A stretch of DNA of 64,000 nt. It comes from VGTK01 sp046327915 (GTDB taxonomy: Bacteria > Desulfobacterota > Binatia > UBA12015). Below, piece by piece: positions 48,486 to 57,164 of the stretch (positions are counted from its first letter, which is position 1; the number at the start of each line of letters is the position of its first letter). The stretch is taken from positions 124,001-188,000 of the forward strand of contig JAXLXO010000008.1 of NCBI GenBank assembly GCA_046327915.1, read 5' to 3'. Made by a program: the position numbers and the translations under genes. The notes beneath the pieces were generated by a model that was given only the letters and a program-made list of their open reading frames with translations, searched no databases and was not told where the DNA came from.

Positions 48486-49241
48486 ATGCGCATCCGTCAG
48501 ATCGCTCTCGTCGCGCGCGAGCTCGACCCGGTCGTCGACGACCTCTGCGCCGTGCTCGGCGTCGAGGTCGCGTTCAACGATCCCGGCGTCGCGGAGTTCG
48601 GGCTGAAGAACGCGGTCATGGCGCTCGGCGACCAGTTCCTCGAGGTGGTGTCGCCGTTCCGCGCCGACGCGAGCGCGGCGCGCTATCTCGAGCGCCGCCG
48701 CGGCGACGGCGGCTACATGGTCATCCTGCAGAGCGACGACCTCGACGCGGATCGTACGCGCCTCGCGCGCGTCGGCGCGCGCATCGTGTGGGAGATCGCG
48801 TTCGACGACATCGCGACGATCCACCTGCACCCGCGCGACGTCGGCGGCGCCATCGTGTCGCTCGATCGCCCGCTGCCGCCCGCGGCGTGGCGCTGGGCCG
48901 GTCCCGGCTGGGAGGAGAAGGGGCGCCGCTCGGACGCGCGCGCGATCCTCGGCGCCGAGATCCAGAGCGACGAGCCGGCCGTCCTCGCGGCGCGCTGGGG
49001 TGAGGTGCTGGGCATACCGGTGGCGCACGAGGTCGGAGCGCCGCCGCGCGTCGACCTCGACGGTGGACACCTGCGCTTCGTCGCGCCCGGCGACGACCGC
49101 GGCGCCGGCGTGACCTGCATCCGCGTCGCGCTGCGCGATGCGGACGCCGCGCGCGGACGCGCCGCCTCGCGCGGGCTCGCCGACGCGGACGGACGCGTCG
49201 CGATCGGTGGCGTGCGCTTCGATCTGGTCGCCGCGCGCTGA
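48486..49241 (+). CDS. VOC-superfamily (glyoxalase/dioxygenase-like) protein
   Basis: 251 residues. Two beta-alpha-beta-beta-beta modules in tandem: MRIRQIALVARELDPVVDDL with VAEFGLKNAVMALGDQFLEV, and a second starting around AEIQSDEPAVLAARWGEVLG with VDLDGGHLRFVAPGDDRGAG. It resembles the glyoxalase-like DUF domains of the VOC superfamily. Metal ligands are not all clear (IHLHPRDVGGAIVSLD provides His and Asp). Cytoplasmic. Last gene of the amidohydrolase-methyltransferase-VOC run, with an 8-bp gap. Confidence 0.83.
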   Translation: MRIRQIALVARELDPVVDDLCAVLGVEVAFNDPGVAEFGLKNAVMALGDQFLEVVSPFRADASAARYLERRRGDGGYMVILQSDDLDADRTRLARVGARIVWEIAFDDIATIHLHPRDVGGAIVSLDRPLPPAAWRWAGPGWEEKGRRSDARAILGAEIQSDEPAVLAARWGEVLGIPVAHEVGAPPRVDLDGGHLRFVAPGDDRGAGVTCIRVALRDADAARGRAASRGLADADGRVAIGGVRFDLVAAR

Positions 49242-49274
49242 CCGGCCGAGCGCCGCCCGCGCCCCGCGCCCGGG

Positions 49275-51158
49275 TCAGCCCACGGCGACGCGCTGCAGGT
49301 CGGTCCAGCGCACGAGCGTCTCGGCCAGGGCCTCCAGCGTCACGGGCTTGGCGAGGAAGTCGTTCATGCCGGCGAAGAGGCAGCGCTCGCGATCGCCGGC
49401 GAGGGCGTGCGCCGTGAGCGCGACGATCGGCGTGCCGACACCGCGCCGGCGGATCCGCCGGGTCGCTTCGTGGCCGTCGAGCACCGGCATCTGCACGTCC
49501 ATCAGGATGACGTCGTAGACGGTCCGCGAGGTCATCTCGACCGCGGCGAGCCCGTTCTCGGCCTCGTCGACTCTGCAGCCGAGTCGCTGCAGCATGCGTC
49601 GCGCCACTTCCCGATTGACCGCGTTGTCCTCGACGAGAAGAGCGTGCGTGTCGCCGCCGGCGACGAGGCGGGTGCAGACCGGCGCCGGTGTCGTGCACAC
49701 GATCACCCGCGCCGGCCCCGTCTCGCGAGCGAGCGGCGCCGGCCGGCGGAGCGGAAGGTCGAAGCAGAAGGTGCTGCCGCGACCGGGCTCGCTGTCGACG
49801 CCGATCGTGCCGCCCATGAGCTGCACCAGCCGCCGCGCGATGGTGAGGCCGAGCCCGACGCCGCCGTAACGACGCGACGAGCTTCCGTCCGCCTGCGTGA
49901 AGCTCTCGAAGATCGCGTCGCGGAGCGCGGGCGAGACGCCCGTGCCGGTGTCGCTCACCTCGAGCCGGACCCTGGACACGTCGTCGTGCTCGTCGAGGCA
50001 CCGAACGGAAACTTCGATGCGGCCCGCGTGCGTGAACTTGAGCGCGTTCGAGACGAGCTGCGTCAGCACCTGCCTGATCCGGATCGGATCGCCGACGAAG
50101 CGCCGGGGCAGGTCCGCGGAAATGCTGCAGAACAGCTCCAGGTTCTTCTGCTGCGCGGTCACGGCGAGCAGACGGGCGCCTTCCTCGACGACCTCGCGCA
50201 GGTCGAACTCGACCGCCTCGATCCGCACCGGACCGGACTCGAGGTGGGCGTGGTCGAGGATCTGGTCGAGCACCTCCAGCATCGAGGTCCCGCTGCGCGA
50301 CAGGATGGCGGCGTACTCGCGCTCGACTCCGTCGAGATCGCCCTCGAGCAGCAGCTGCGACATGCCGATGATGCCGTTCATCGGCGTGCGGAGCTCGTGG
50401 CTCATGTTGGCGAGGAACTCCGCCTTGACGCGCACCGCCTCGAGCGCGGCACCGTGCGCGAGCCGCAGCTCCTCGGACTTGGCGTGCAGCTCCTCGGTGC
50501 GCTCCTCGACGCGACGCTCGACGGTCTCGTACGCGAGCTCGGTCTCGGCCTGCCGCCTCGCGACGAGCCGCATGTCCCGCGCGCTGCGCACGCAGGACAC
50601 GGCGAGGAACACGTCCTCGAAGAGCAGCCAGCCCACGTGCTCGAGCGTTCTCCACGGGCTCGCCGCGACGACGCCGTACACCGACTGCGGCCACACGGCG
50701 CCCCGAATCGTGTGGTCCAGGATCACCACGAGGCTGGCCGGGACGAGGACGGTCCAGTCGCGGTAGAAGGCGAGCAGCGCGAGCGACCCGAAGATGTGGA
50801 AGTGCATCTCGATGCGCCCGCCCGAGAGGTGGATCAGCATCGCCGACATCGTCATCTGAGCGGTCGCGATCGCGTAGCGCGTGATCCGTCGTCCGGGTCG
50901 GAGCACCGCGAGCGCGATCGGCAGCGACACGATGGCCGCCCCGAGCAGCGTCGCCGCGTACACGTGCAGATGCGTGCGGCTCTCGACGCCGCTCCACGCG
51001 CGTGGCGACACCACGAGCGCGAGCACGATCGCGAACAGCCACTCGATCGCGAGCAGCTGCGCGAGGAGCCGGTCGGTCGCGGAATGGATGCGCGCGCGGT
51101 CCTCGGCGAACAGGACGTCCGTGCGCGCCGCGACCTGCGCGCGATCGTCGGCGACCAT
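49275..51158 (-). CDS. Membrane hybrid sensor histidine kinase
   Basis: 627 residues from the ATG overlapping the RedB-like stop (TGATG). The N-terminal 190 residues hold several membrane helices with a distinctive MHFHIFGSLALLAFYRDWTV patch and VVILDHTIRGAVWPQSVYGV, a pattern I recall from hybrid kinases of soil bacteria; its ligand is unknown. A coiled coil (ERRVEERTEELHAKSEELRL) leads to HisKA with FLANMSHELRTPMNGIIG (phospho-His), a HATPase domain with DTGTGVSPALRDAIFESFTQ and GGVGLGLTIARRLV, and a C-terminal receiver HALLVEDNAVNREVARRMLQ with phospho-Asp in DVILMDVQMPVLDGHE. No output domain or partner regulator is adjacent. Confidence 0.92.
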   Translation of the reverse strand: MVADDRAQVAARTDVLFAEDRARIHSATDRLLAQLLAIEWLFAIVLALVVSPRAWSGVESRTHLHVYAATLLGAAIVSLPIALAVLRPGRRITRYAIATAQMTMSAMLIHLSGGRIEMHFHIFGSLALLAFYRDWTVLVPASLVVILDHTIRGAVWPQSVYGVVAASPWRTLEHVGWLLFEDVFLAVSCVRSARDMRLVARRQAETELAYETVERRVEERTEELHAKSEELRLAHGAALEAVRVKAEFLANMSHELRTPMNGIIGMSQLLLEGDLDGVEREYAAILSRSGTSMLEVLDQILDHAHLESGPVRIEAVEFDLREVVEEGARLLAVTAQQKNLELFCSISADLPRRFVGDPIRIRQVLTQLVSNALKFTHAGRIEVSVRCLDEHDDVSRVRLEVSDTGTGVSPALRDAIFESFTQADGSSSRRYGGVGLGLTIARRLVQLMGGTIGVDSEPGRGSTFCFDLPLRRPAPLARETGPARVIVCTTPAPVCTRLVAGGDTHALLVEDNAVNREVARRMLQRLGCRVDEAENGLAAVEMTSRTVYDVILMDVQMPVLDGHEATRRIRRRGVGTPIVALTAHALAGDRERCLFAGMNDFLAKPVTLEALAETLVRWTDLQRVAVG

Positions 51159-51829
51159 CACGAGGCAACCCCGTGCGGCGCGGTGCCGAGCGAGCACCCG
51201 AAGACCGGTGAGCTCGCCGTGCGCTTGTCACGGCCAGCGGGCGCGTCCTCGCCGAGGACGGCGGCCACGATCGCCTCGGCGCCGTACGTGTCCCCCTGGT
51301 GCGCACGCGCCGGCGTGATGCCGCCCGCGAAGCGCAGCGCGCCGCCGGCGTCGTAGAGCAGAACCTGGCCCGACGTGCGCGCACCGAAACGCGCCGACTC
51401 GACACCGCCGGGATCGTCGTGGACGCGCGCACCCGGCAGGCCGGCGAGTGCCGTGCGCATTGCACCCTCGTCCCACGACGCTTCGCCCGCGGCCGGCGCG
51501 AGCAGGACGACGTCGATCGCGAGGCGATCCGGGAGCCGCGCGACGAGCCGCTGCAGCTCCGCGACCGTCGCCTGCGAGCACGGACACTCGGGGTGGAGCA
51601 GCGCGATCAGCGTCGGCCGACGGTCGTCGCGCGGGAGACTGCTCTCCACCGGCCAGCGCTCCGGCGCGAGGGCTGCGGCGCCCGGCGCGGCGGCGTGGTC
51701 CACGAGCACGCCGAGGCCGGCGAAGATGCACGTGGCCCAAACCAGCACCCCGACCAGCAGGCGGCGCTCGATTCGCGGCAACCGCATCCAGATTCCAGAC
51801 CTGACGTCCGGGATCCGGATACGCCCCAT
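51158..51829 (-). CDS. RedB-like thioredoxin-fold membrane-anchored protein
   Basis: 223 residues from ATG 51829; ATG 51787, just before LPRIERRLLVG, is an alternative and gives 209. One N-terminal transmembrane helix (LVGVLVWATCIFAGLGVLVD) puts the rest in the periplasm. The body is thioredoxin-like with TLIALLHPECPCSQATVAEL, a C-P-C redox-type motif at the usual site, and the SGQVLLYDAGGALRFAGGIT strand typical of TlpA-like proteins. Known in this form as RedB-like. Its stop overlaps the hybrid kinase start, so it may provide a redox input to that sensor; that link is an inference. Confidence 0.75.
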   Translation of the reverse strand: MGRIRIPDVRSGIWMRLPRIERRLLVGVLVWATCIFAGLGVLVDHAAAPGAAALAPERWPVESSLPRDDRRPTLIALLHPECPCSQATVAELQRLVARLPDRLAIDVVLLAPAAGEASWDEGAMRTALAGLPGARVHDDPGGVESARFGARTSGQVLLYDAGGALRFAGGITPARAHQGDTYGAEAIVAAVLGEDAPAGRDKRTASSPVFGCSLGTAPHGVAS

Positions 51830-51967
51830 GAAAAAGTTTGCGCGACGCGCTCGGGCCACGCGCGCGCGCTCGGGATCCGGCGGGGTTGCCGTCGTCGGGA
51901 TCATCGGGCGCCGACGGCAGCAAGGCGCGTTCCACCGACGGGTGGACGCCGTATCGTCCCGAAGAGG

Positions 51968-52768
51968 CTACAGCCCCATCATCGCACTGACGCCGTGATC
52001 GCGACCGGCGGTGTACGCGCCGTCCACCGCGATCGCCTGCCCCGACACGAACGACGCGTCGGACGACAGCAGGAACGCCGCGACCGACGCGATCTCGTCC
52101 GGACGTCCGAAGCGGCGCAGCTTGTGCTCCTCGCGGATGTGCTCGCGGATCTCCGCCATGACCGGAATGTCGAGCACGCCCTCGAGCATCGGCGTCTCGA
52201 TGAAGCCCGGGCAGATCGCGTTCACGCGCACGCCGGAGCGGCCGTAGTCGATCGCCATGTTGCGCGTCAGCAGGACGACGCCGCCCTTCGACGCGTTGTA
52301 CGCGCTGCCGCCGGCCGTGCCCTCGAGACCCTCGATGCTGGCGATGGTCACGATCGAGCCGCGCTCGCCGCCCGTCGCCTCCTGCGCGAGCATCTGCTTG
52401 ACGCAGTGCTTGGCGACCAGGAACGTGCCCTTCAGATTGATGTCGAGCACCGGGTCCCAGCCCGATGCGGCGTCGAGCATGTGCACCGGACCGCCGCCCG
52501 CGACGCCCGCGGCCGTCACCGCCCCGTCGATGCGCCCGAAGGCGGACACCGCGTCCGCGACCGCGGCCTCGATCTCGGCCTCCTTCCGCACGTCGACGAT
52601 GCGGAAGCGGTACGACGCGGGCGCCGGCTTCTGCGCCGGCTCCTTGACGTCGGTCGCGTAGACGCGTGCGCCTTCCTCGAGGCAGCGCGTCACCGTCGCG
52701 AGACCGATGCCCGACGCGGCACCCGTGACCAGAACGACCTTCCCTTCGAGACGAGCGGACTTCGACAT
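51968..52768 (-). CDS. SDR-family NAD(P)-dependent oxidoreductase
   Basis: 266 residues from the ATG behind GGAGGAGGG. Classical short-chain dehydrogenase: cofactor motif VVLVTGAASGIGLATVTRCL, VTAAGVAG in place of NNAG, catalytic SIVTIASIEGLEGTAGGSAY with Ser and Y-N-A-S-K (YxxxK), and VRVNAICPGFIETPML. Asp at the end of strand 2 (VYATDVKEPA) suggests NAD preference. Substrate unknown. Divergent from an LLM oxidoreductase over 53 bp with a 7-bp inverted repeat, so the two may share control. Confidence 0.92.
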   Translation of the reverse strand: MSKSARLEGKVVLVTGAASGIGLATVTRCLEEGARVYATDVKEPAQKPAPASYRFRIVDVRKEAEIEAAVADAVSAFGRIDGAVTAAGVAGGGPVHMLDAASGWDPVLDINLKGTFLVAKHCVKQMLAQEATGGERGSIVTIASIEGLEGTAGGSAYNASKGGVVLLTRNMAIDYGRSGVRVNAICPGFIETPMLEGVLDIPVMAEIREHIREEHKLRRFGRPDEIASVAAFLLSSDASFVSGQAIAVDGAYTAGRDHGVSAMMGL

Positions 52769-52773
52769 GCCCT

Positions 52774-52798
52774 CCTCCGTATCCGGTTGCCACGGAGG
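52774..52798. promoter_or_regulatory. Short inverted repeat in the SDR/LLM divergent gap
   Basis: CCTCCGT and ACGGAGG are complementary 7-bp arms, 11 bp apart, in a 53-bp intergenic region. On the minus strand the left arm also forms part of the SDR ribosome site. It may be an operator for both genes, or simply a coincidence of two purine-rich stretches. Confidence 0.35.
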
Positions 52799-52821
52799 GA
52801 CACAAATGATCCGGTCGCCGC

Positions 52822-53925
52822 ATGCGATTCGCGCTCTTCTACGAGATCCCCGTTCCGAAGCCGTGGACGAAGGACAGCGACCACGTCGCATACAAGAACA
52901 CGCTCGAGCAGGCGCTCGCCGGCGAGGAGTTCGGCTGGGACGCGTTCTGGACCGTCGAGCACCACTTCCTCGACGAGTACTCGCACTGCTCGAACCCGGA
53001 GGTGCTCTATGGCGCGATCGCGAGCCGCACGAAGCGCATGCGCCTCGGCTACGGCGTGCGGCTCATGCCGAAGCCGTACAATCACCCGGTGCGCACGGCC
53101 GAGTCGGTCGCCGTCCTCGACCTGATCTCGGACGGTCGCGTCGACTTCGGCACCGGACGCTCGTCCACCCGCGCCGAGCTCGAGGGCTTCGGCATCGACC
53201 CGGCGGAGACGCGCTCGATGTGGGCCGAGGCGATCGGGCACGTCGTCGGCTGCTGGACCAACGACGAGTACGAGATGCGCGGCAAGCACTGGCAGATGCC
53301 GCGCCGCCGCGTGCACCCGAAGCCGCTGCAGCAGCCGCACCCGCCGATCTGGGGTGCCACGTCGAGCGAGGACGGCCACAAGCAGATCGGCGAGGCGGGC
53401 CTCGGCCTGTGCTCGTTCGCGGTCGGCGTGTCGCCGGAGGAAGTCAAGAAAAAGATCGACATCTACCGCGCCGCGGTGAAGACCTGCAGGCAGCCGCTCG
53501 GAAAGTACGTCAACGACCAGGCGTCGACGTTCACCATGGCGCTCTGCGCGCCGAGCGAGGCCGAGGCACGCGACGCGGCCCGCGAGTCCTTCGAGTGGTA
53601 CCCGAAGCACGGTGCGCGCCTCATCGGCTCGCTCGCGACGTGGATGGCCGAGAAGAAGGCCGAGCTCGGCACGTACGCCTACGCGGCCGACATGAAGAAC
53701 GTCGACGAGGCCGGCGCGCTCGACCTGCTGACGCTCGAGTACCTGGTCGAGAACGGCGCCTGCGTGCTCGGCACGCCCGAGCAGTGCGTGGAGGCGTGCC
53801 GTCGCTACGAGGCCGCGGGCGTCGATCTGCTGCTCTGCCTCGTGAACCCGTTCAAGATCGGCCACGCGAGCGTGATGCAGACCATCGAGCTCATGGGCCG
53901 GCACGTCATCCCGCGGTTCCGCTGA
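52822..53925 (+). CDS. LLM-class flavin-dependent oxidoreductase (bacterial luciferase type)
   Basis: 367 residues. This is the larger, alkanal-monooxygenase-like form: RFALFYEIPVPKPWTKDSDH, EEFGWDAFWTVEHHFLDEYS with the active-site His pair, GYGVRLMPKPYNHPVRTAES, LDLISDGRVDFGTGRSSTRA, and HPKPLQQPHPPIWGATSSED. The ENGACVLGTPEQCVEACRRY block near the C-terminus is also typical. It would use reduced FMN or F420 with O2; substrate unknown. Divergent from the SDR gene and followed by a convergent terminator. Confidence 0.9.
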   Translation: MRFALFYEIPVPKPWTKDSDHVAYKNTLEQALAGEEFGWDAFWTVEHHFLDEYSHCSNPEVLYGAIASRTKRMRLGYGVRLMPKPYNHPVRTAESVAVLDLISDGRVDFGTGRSSTRAELEGFGIDPAETRSMWAEAIGHVVGCWTNDEYEMRGKHWQMPRRRVHPKPLQQPHPPIWGATSSEDGHKQIGEAGLGLCSFAVGVSPEEVKKKIDIYRAAVKTCRQPLGKYVNDQASTFTMALCAPSEAEARDAARESFEWYPKHGARLIGSLATWMAEKKAELGTYAYAADMKNVDEAGALDLLTLEYLVENGACVLGTPEQCVEACRRYEAAGVDLLLCLVNPFKIGHASVMQTIELMGRHVIPRFR

Positions 53926-53937
53926 GCAGACGGCGCG

Positions 53938-53954
53938 GGCGTGCCCCGCACGCC
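53938..53954. terminator. Convergent terminator hairpin
   Basis: Perfect 7-bp stem GGCGTGC / GCACGCC with a CCC loop in the 31-bp gap between the convergent LLM and SnoaL-like genes. It lacks a T-run but its place between two stops supports the call. Confidence 0.55.
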
Positions 53955-53956
53955 GA

Positions 53957-54382
53957 TCAGGCCGGCATGGCCGCCTCGACCGCGTTGGCGGTGTCGAACA
54001 GCTCGGTGAACTCGGCGACGAGTCCGTTCTCGAAACGGAAGAAGTCGGCCTTCAGCGAGGTCGTGACCTTGCCCGTGTGACGGTTCCGCCACGAGCAGTC
54101 GGCGAGCACCGCGACGCGATCGCCCTGCGCAACCATGCTCTCGACCTCGAAGTCGATCATCTCCCAGTCGCGCGCGAGGTCGGCGAAGTAGCGCTGCACG
54201 TCGGCGGGCGAGACGCCGTTGCGCGAGAAGCCGATCGCCGGCGCGCTCGCGCCGAGCGAGCGGAACCTGATGGTCGGCGCCAGCAGGTCGAGCCAGACGC
54301 GGGTGTTCTCGCCCTTGCTCGCCCGCCAGGTGCGGTAGACCTCGCGCAGCGTCTCGACGTGTCGGTCCTCGGTCGCGCCCAT
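53957..54382 (-). CDS. SnoaL/NTF2-like protein
   Basis: 141 residues. NTF2-like fold: VETLREVYRTWRASKGENTR, WLDLLAPTIRFRSLGASAPA, VQRYFADLARDWEMIDFEVE, then GDRVAVLADCSWRNRHTGKV and ADFFRFENGLVAEFTELFDT. Family members isomerise or hydrate small polycyclic or terpene-like molecules, or simply bind ligands. GGAGGAG precedes the ATG. Convergent with the LLM gene; 165 bp upstream of it lie without a gene. Third NTF2-like gene in the window. Confidence 0.82.
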   Translation of the reverse strand: MGATEDRHVETLREVYRTWRASKGENTRVWLDLLAPTIRFRSLGASAPAIGFSRNGVSPADVQRYFADLARDWEMIDFEVESMVAQGDRVAVLADCSWRNRHTGKVTTSLKADFFRFENGLVAEFTELFDTANAVEAAMPA

Positions 54383-54547
54383 GCGCTCGCTCCTCCAGGC
54401 ATCGCGCGCCCGACGCGGTACTGCCGCCGGCGGCGCACGACAATGGCAGAATCCATCTGGCGGCGGAAGAGCGCAGGCCGGCCCGGAGCGCCACGCCGTG
54501 CACCGCGGCGGGTCGGCATGTCGACCGTTGTCACATCGGCCGCGCCG

Positions 54548-56761
54548 TCAGCGCGCGCCGCGGACGCAGTCGCCGAGCAGCCGCTCGATCTCGGTGAAGT
54601 CCACCGGCTTCACCAGGTGGTGGTCGAAGCCCGCCTCGCGCGTGCGCCGGCGGTCGTCCTCCTGGCCCCATCCGGTGAGCGCGACCACGCACACCTCGCG
54701 GCCGAACGGCAGCGCGCGCAGCGCGCGGCACACCTCGTAGCCGTTCATCTCCGGCATGCCGAGGTCGAGGAACGCGACCTGCGGCCGCACCCGCTCCGCG
54801 GCCGCGAGCGCCTCGATGCCGTCGTGGGCCGTCGCGACTTCGTGCCCCTGCAGCTCGAGCATCAGGGCGAGCGTCTCGACGTTGTCGCGGTTGTCGTCGG
54901 CGACGAGGATGCGGACGCGGGCGCCCGCGACGTCCCGCGGCTCGGCGATCTCCGCATCCGGCACGGACCCCGCACTCGCCAGCGGCAGCCGGACGCGCAC
55001 CTCCGTGCCGCGACCGAGCCCGTCGCTGTGCGCGGTGACCGAGCCGCCGTGCAGCTCGACCAGCTGGCGCACCAGCGTGAGCCCGATGCCGAGCCCGCCG
55101 GCGCGCCGCTCCAGCGGACGGTCCGCCTGCATGAACATCTCGAACACGTGCGGCAGCACCTCGGGCGCGATGCCGATGCCGTCGTCGCGCACGACGACGT
55201 GCACCGCGTCGCCGCGGCGCTCCGCGGAGAGGCGGACGTTGCCGCCGGGCTCGGTGTACTTGGCGCTGTTGTTCAGCAGGTTGGTGAACACCTGCGCGAG
55301 CCGCATGTCGTCGCCGTCGACCGGCAGCGGCTCGTCGGGCAGCCACACCTCGAGCTGATGCCGGCGCTCGGCGAGCAGCGGACGCGCCGACTCGACCGCC
55401 GCCTGCAGGATCGGTGCGACGTCGGTCGTCCGCCGGTCGAGATCGAGACGTCCCGTGCTGATGCGCGACACGTCGAGCAGATCGTCGACGAGACGTCCGA
55501 GGTGCGCGACCTGCCGGTGGATGATGTCGCGCGCCCACGCCGCGTCCGGATCGGCGATGCTCTTCAGCCGCATCACCTGCACCGCGTTGCGGATCGGGCT
55601 CAGCGGATTGCGCAGCTCGTGCGCGAGCGTCGCGAGGAATTCGTCCTTCCGGCGGTCCGCCTCGCGCAGCGCGCTCTCGGCGGACAGCTGTGCGGTGACG
55701 TCGGTGTTGGTGCCGAACCAGCGCAGCACGCGGCCGTCCGCGTCGCGGATCGGGATCGCGCGCGACAGGAACCAGCGGTAGCTGCCGTCGCGCGCCCGCA
55801 GCGGGAACGTGTCCTCCCACGGCTCGCCGGTCGCGATGCAGCGTCGCAGCTTGTCGACGACGCGATCGACGTGATCCGGATGGTGCACGCTGCGCCATCC
55901 CCAGCCGCGCATCTCGTCGAGCGTCGTGCCCGTGTAGTCGAACCAGCGTTGGTTGTACCAGTAGATGTCGCCGTTCGCGTCGGCGGTCCATGCGAACTGC
56001 GACATGTTGTCGGCGAGCGTGCGCAGCTCCTCCTCGCGCGCCGCGAGCTCCTGCTGCACGAGCTTTCGCGGCGTCATGTCGTCGGCGACGTAGCACCAGC
56101 GCTGCTGCGCACCGGACGCGTGCGGCACCACCGCCACCGTCACCGCGAGCCAGCGCGGACCGTCCGCGTTCTCGAAGCGGTGCTCGAAGGTGACCGGTGC
56201 TCCGTGCGCGGCGCTCTCGAGGTAGCGCTGCCGCCAGGCCGCAATGGTTCCGGCGTCCACGCCGAGCTCGGACGCGCGGCGACCGCGAGTACCATCGTCG
56301 GGCACGCCGAAGAACCGGCAGCTCGCCGGGTTGTCGTCCACGTGCAGGATGTCGCCGTCGTCGAGCAGCTCGACGATTCCCATGCACACCGGCGCGCTGT
56401 CGAAGAACGCACGCAGCGTCAGCTCGGTGTCGCGCCAGCCCTCGATCGCCTGCACCTGCCGCGTGAGATTGACGAGCACGCCGATGGCACCCGTCACGCG
56501 GCCCGAGGCGTCGCGCTCCGGCTCGTAGACGCCGCGCACGGTGACCGGATCGCCGACCGGAAACGCGACGTGCCCCTCGAACTCGACGCGCTCCCCGCGC
56601 AGCACGGCCTCGATGCGCGGCGCGACGGTCTCGTAGAGGTCGCCCAGGACCTCGCTGACCGTGCGTCCCACGAGCGCATCGGGAGTCGTCCCGTAGCGCG
56701 CGGCGTAGGCGGGATTTGCGAAGACGTAGCGTCCGGTGGCGTCGATGCGGGCGATCAGCAT
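54548..56761 (-). CDS. Cytoplasmic PAS-containing hybrid histidine kinase
   Basis: 737 residues, no membrane helix. An in-frame stop lies just upstream, so ATG 56761 is the first possible start. Three PAS domains: about 1-105 (VFANPAYAARYGTTPDALVG), 115-235 (FFDSAPVCMGIVELLDDGDI) and 245-365 (WYNQRWFDYTGTTLDEMRGW). Then HisKA with EFLATLAHELRNPLSPIRNA (phospho-His), HATPase with VRDDGIGIAPEVLPHVFEMF and GLGIGLTLVRQLVELHGGSV, and a receiver RILVADDNRDNVETLALMLE with phospho-Asp in VAFLDLGMPEMNGYEV. It likely senses a soluble cue or redox state. No response regulator is adjacent. Confidence 0.92.
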   Translation of the reverse strand: MLIARIDATGRYVFANPAYAARYGTTPDALVGRTVSEVLGDLYETVAPRIEAVLRGERVEFEGHVAFPVGDPVTVRGVYEPERDASGRVTGAIGVLVNLTRQVQAIEGWRDTELTLRAFFDSAPVCMGIVELLDDGDILHVDDNPASCRFFGVPDDGTRGRRASELGVDAGTIAAWRQRYLESAAHGAPVTFEHRFENADGPRWLAVTVAVVPHASGAQQRWCYVADDMTPRKLVQQELAAREEELRTLADNMSQFAWTADANGDIYWYNQRWFDYTGTTLDEMRGWGWRSVHHPDHVDRVVDKLRRCIATGEPWEDTFPLRARDGSYRWFLSRAIPIRDADGRVLRWFGTNTDVTAQLSAESALREADRRKDEFLATLAHELRNPLSPIRNAVQVMRLKSIADPDAAWARDIIHRQVAHLGRLVDDLLDVSRISTGRLDLDRRTTDVAPILQAAVESARPLLAERRHQLEVWLPDEPLPVDGDDMRLAQVFTNLLNNSAKYTEPGGNVRLSAERRGDAVHVVVRDDGIGIAPEVLPHVFEMFMQADRPLERRAGGLGIGLTLVRQLVELHGGSVTAHSDGLGRGTEVRVRLPLASAGSVPDAEIAEPRDVAGARVRILVADDNRDNVETLALMLELQGHEVATAHDGIEALAAAERVRPQVAFLDLGMPEMNGYEVCRALRALPFGREVCVVALTGWGQEDDRRRTREAGFDHHLVKPVDFTEIERLLGDCVRGAR

Positions 56762-57164
56762 GCTGGGTCGTCATGCCGTCCGGCGCGGCGCGATGACGCC
56801 TTGCGCGTGCCCCGGAGCGATAGCGGCTCGACCATAGCCGCGCCGCCGGTGTACGACAACGGATTTCGCGACCCGGGCCCGGGTTCGCGCGACAGCCGTG
56901 CGGCGGATCGCGCAGCGCGCCGGTGAGATCCCCCAGCGGCGCCGCTGCCGCCGCGTGCGCGGCCCCTGCGTGCGTCACGACGAGACGACCGGAACCTCCC
57001 GCCCTCGCAGAGGAATCCCGCGACCATCGCCCGCGGCGCGCGGTTGGTGCGGATCTTGGAATCGGTGTCCTCGTCCGTGCGGCGACCGTGCCGCCGCCGG
57101 CGACGGGGCGGACCCGGTGGGGACGGCATCGTCAAACAAAACCGACACGACGAGGGAGATCGAC
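56762..57164. other. 403-bp intergenic stretch without a gene
   Basis: Frames here are Arg/Gly/Pro-rich and look like non-coding GC-rich sequence. It contains a perfect 14-bp palindrome ACCCGGGCCCGGGT at 56871-56884 and, near the right end, an A-rich leader (CAAACAAAACCGACACGACG) and GAGGGAG ribosome site for the secreted protein. No convincing promoter was identified. Confidence 0.5.

Noticed and set aside
49407..51356. A 649-residue plus-strand frame opposite the membrane hybrid kinase
   Set aside because: His/Arg/Glu-rich shadow of the kinase and RedB-like genes.
56871..56884. The palindrome ACCCGGGCCCGGGT as a regulatory site
   Set aside because: Built only of C/G runs in very GC-rich DNA and not placed next to a promoter, so chance is an adequate explanation.
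54077..56926. A 949-residue plus-strand frame across the PAS hybrid kinase
   Set aside because: Fully explained by the kinase gene on the minus strand, whose PAS, HisKA, HATPase and receiver motifs are all intact.
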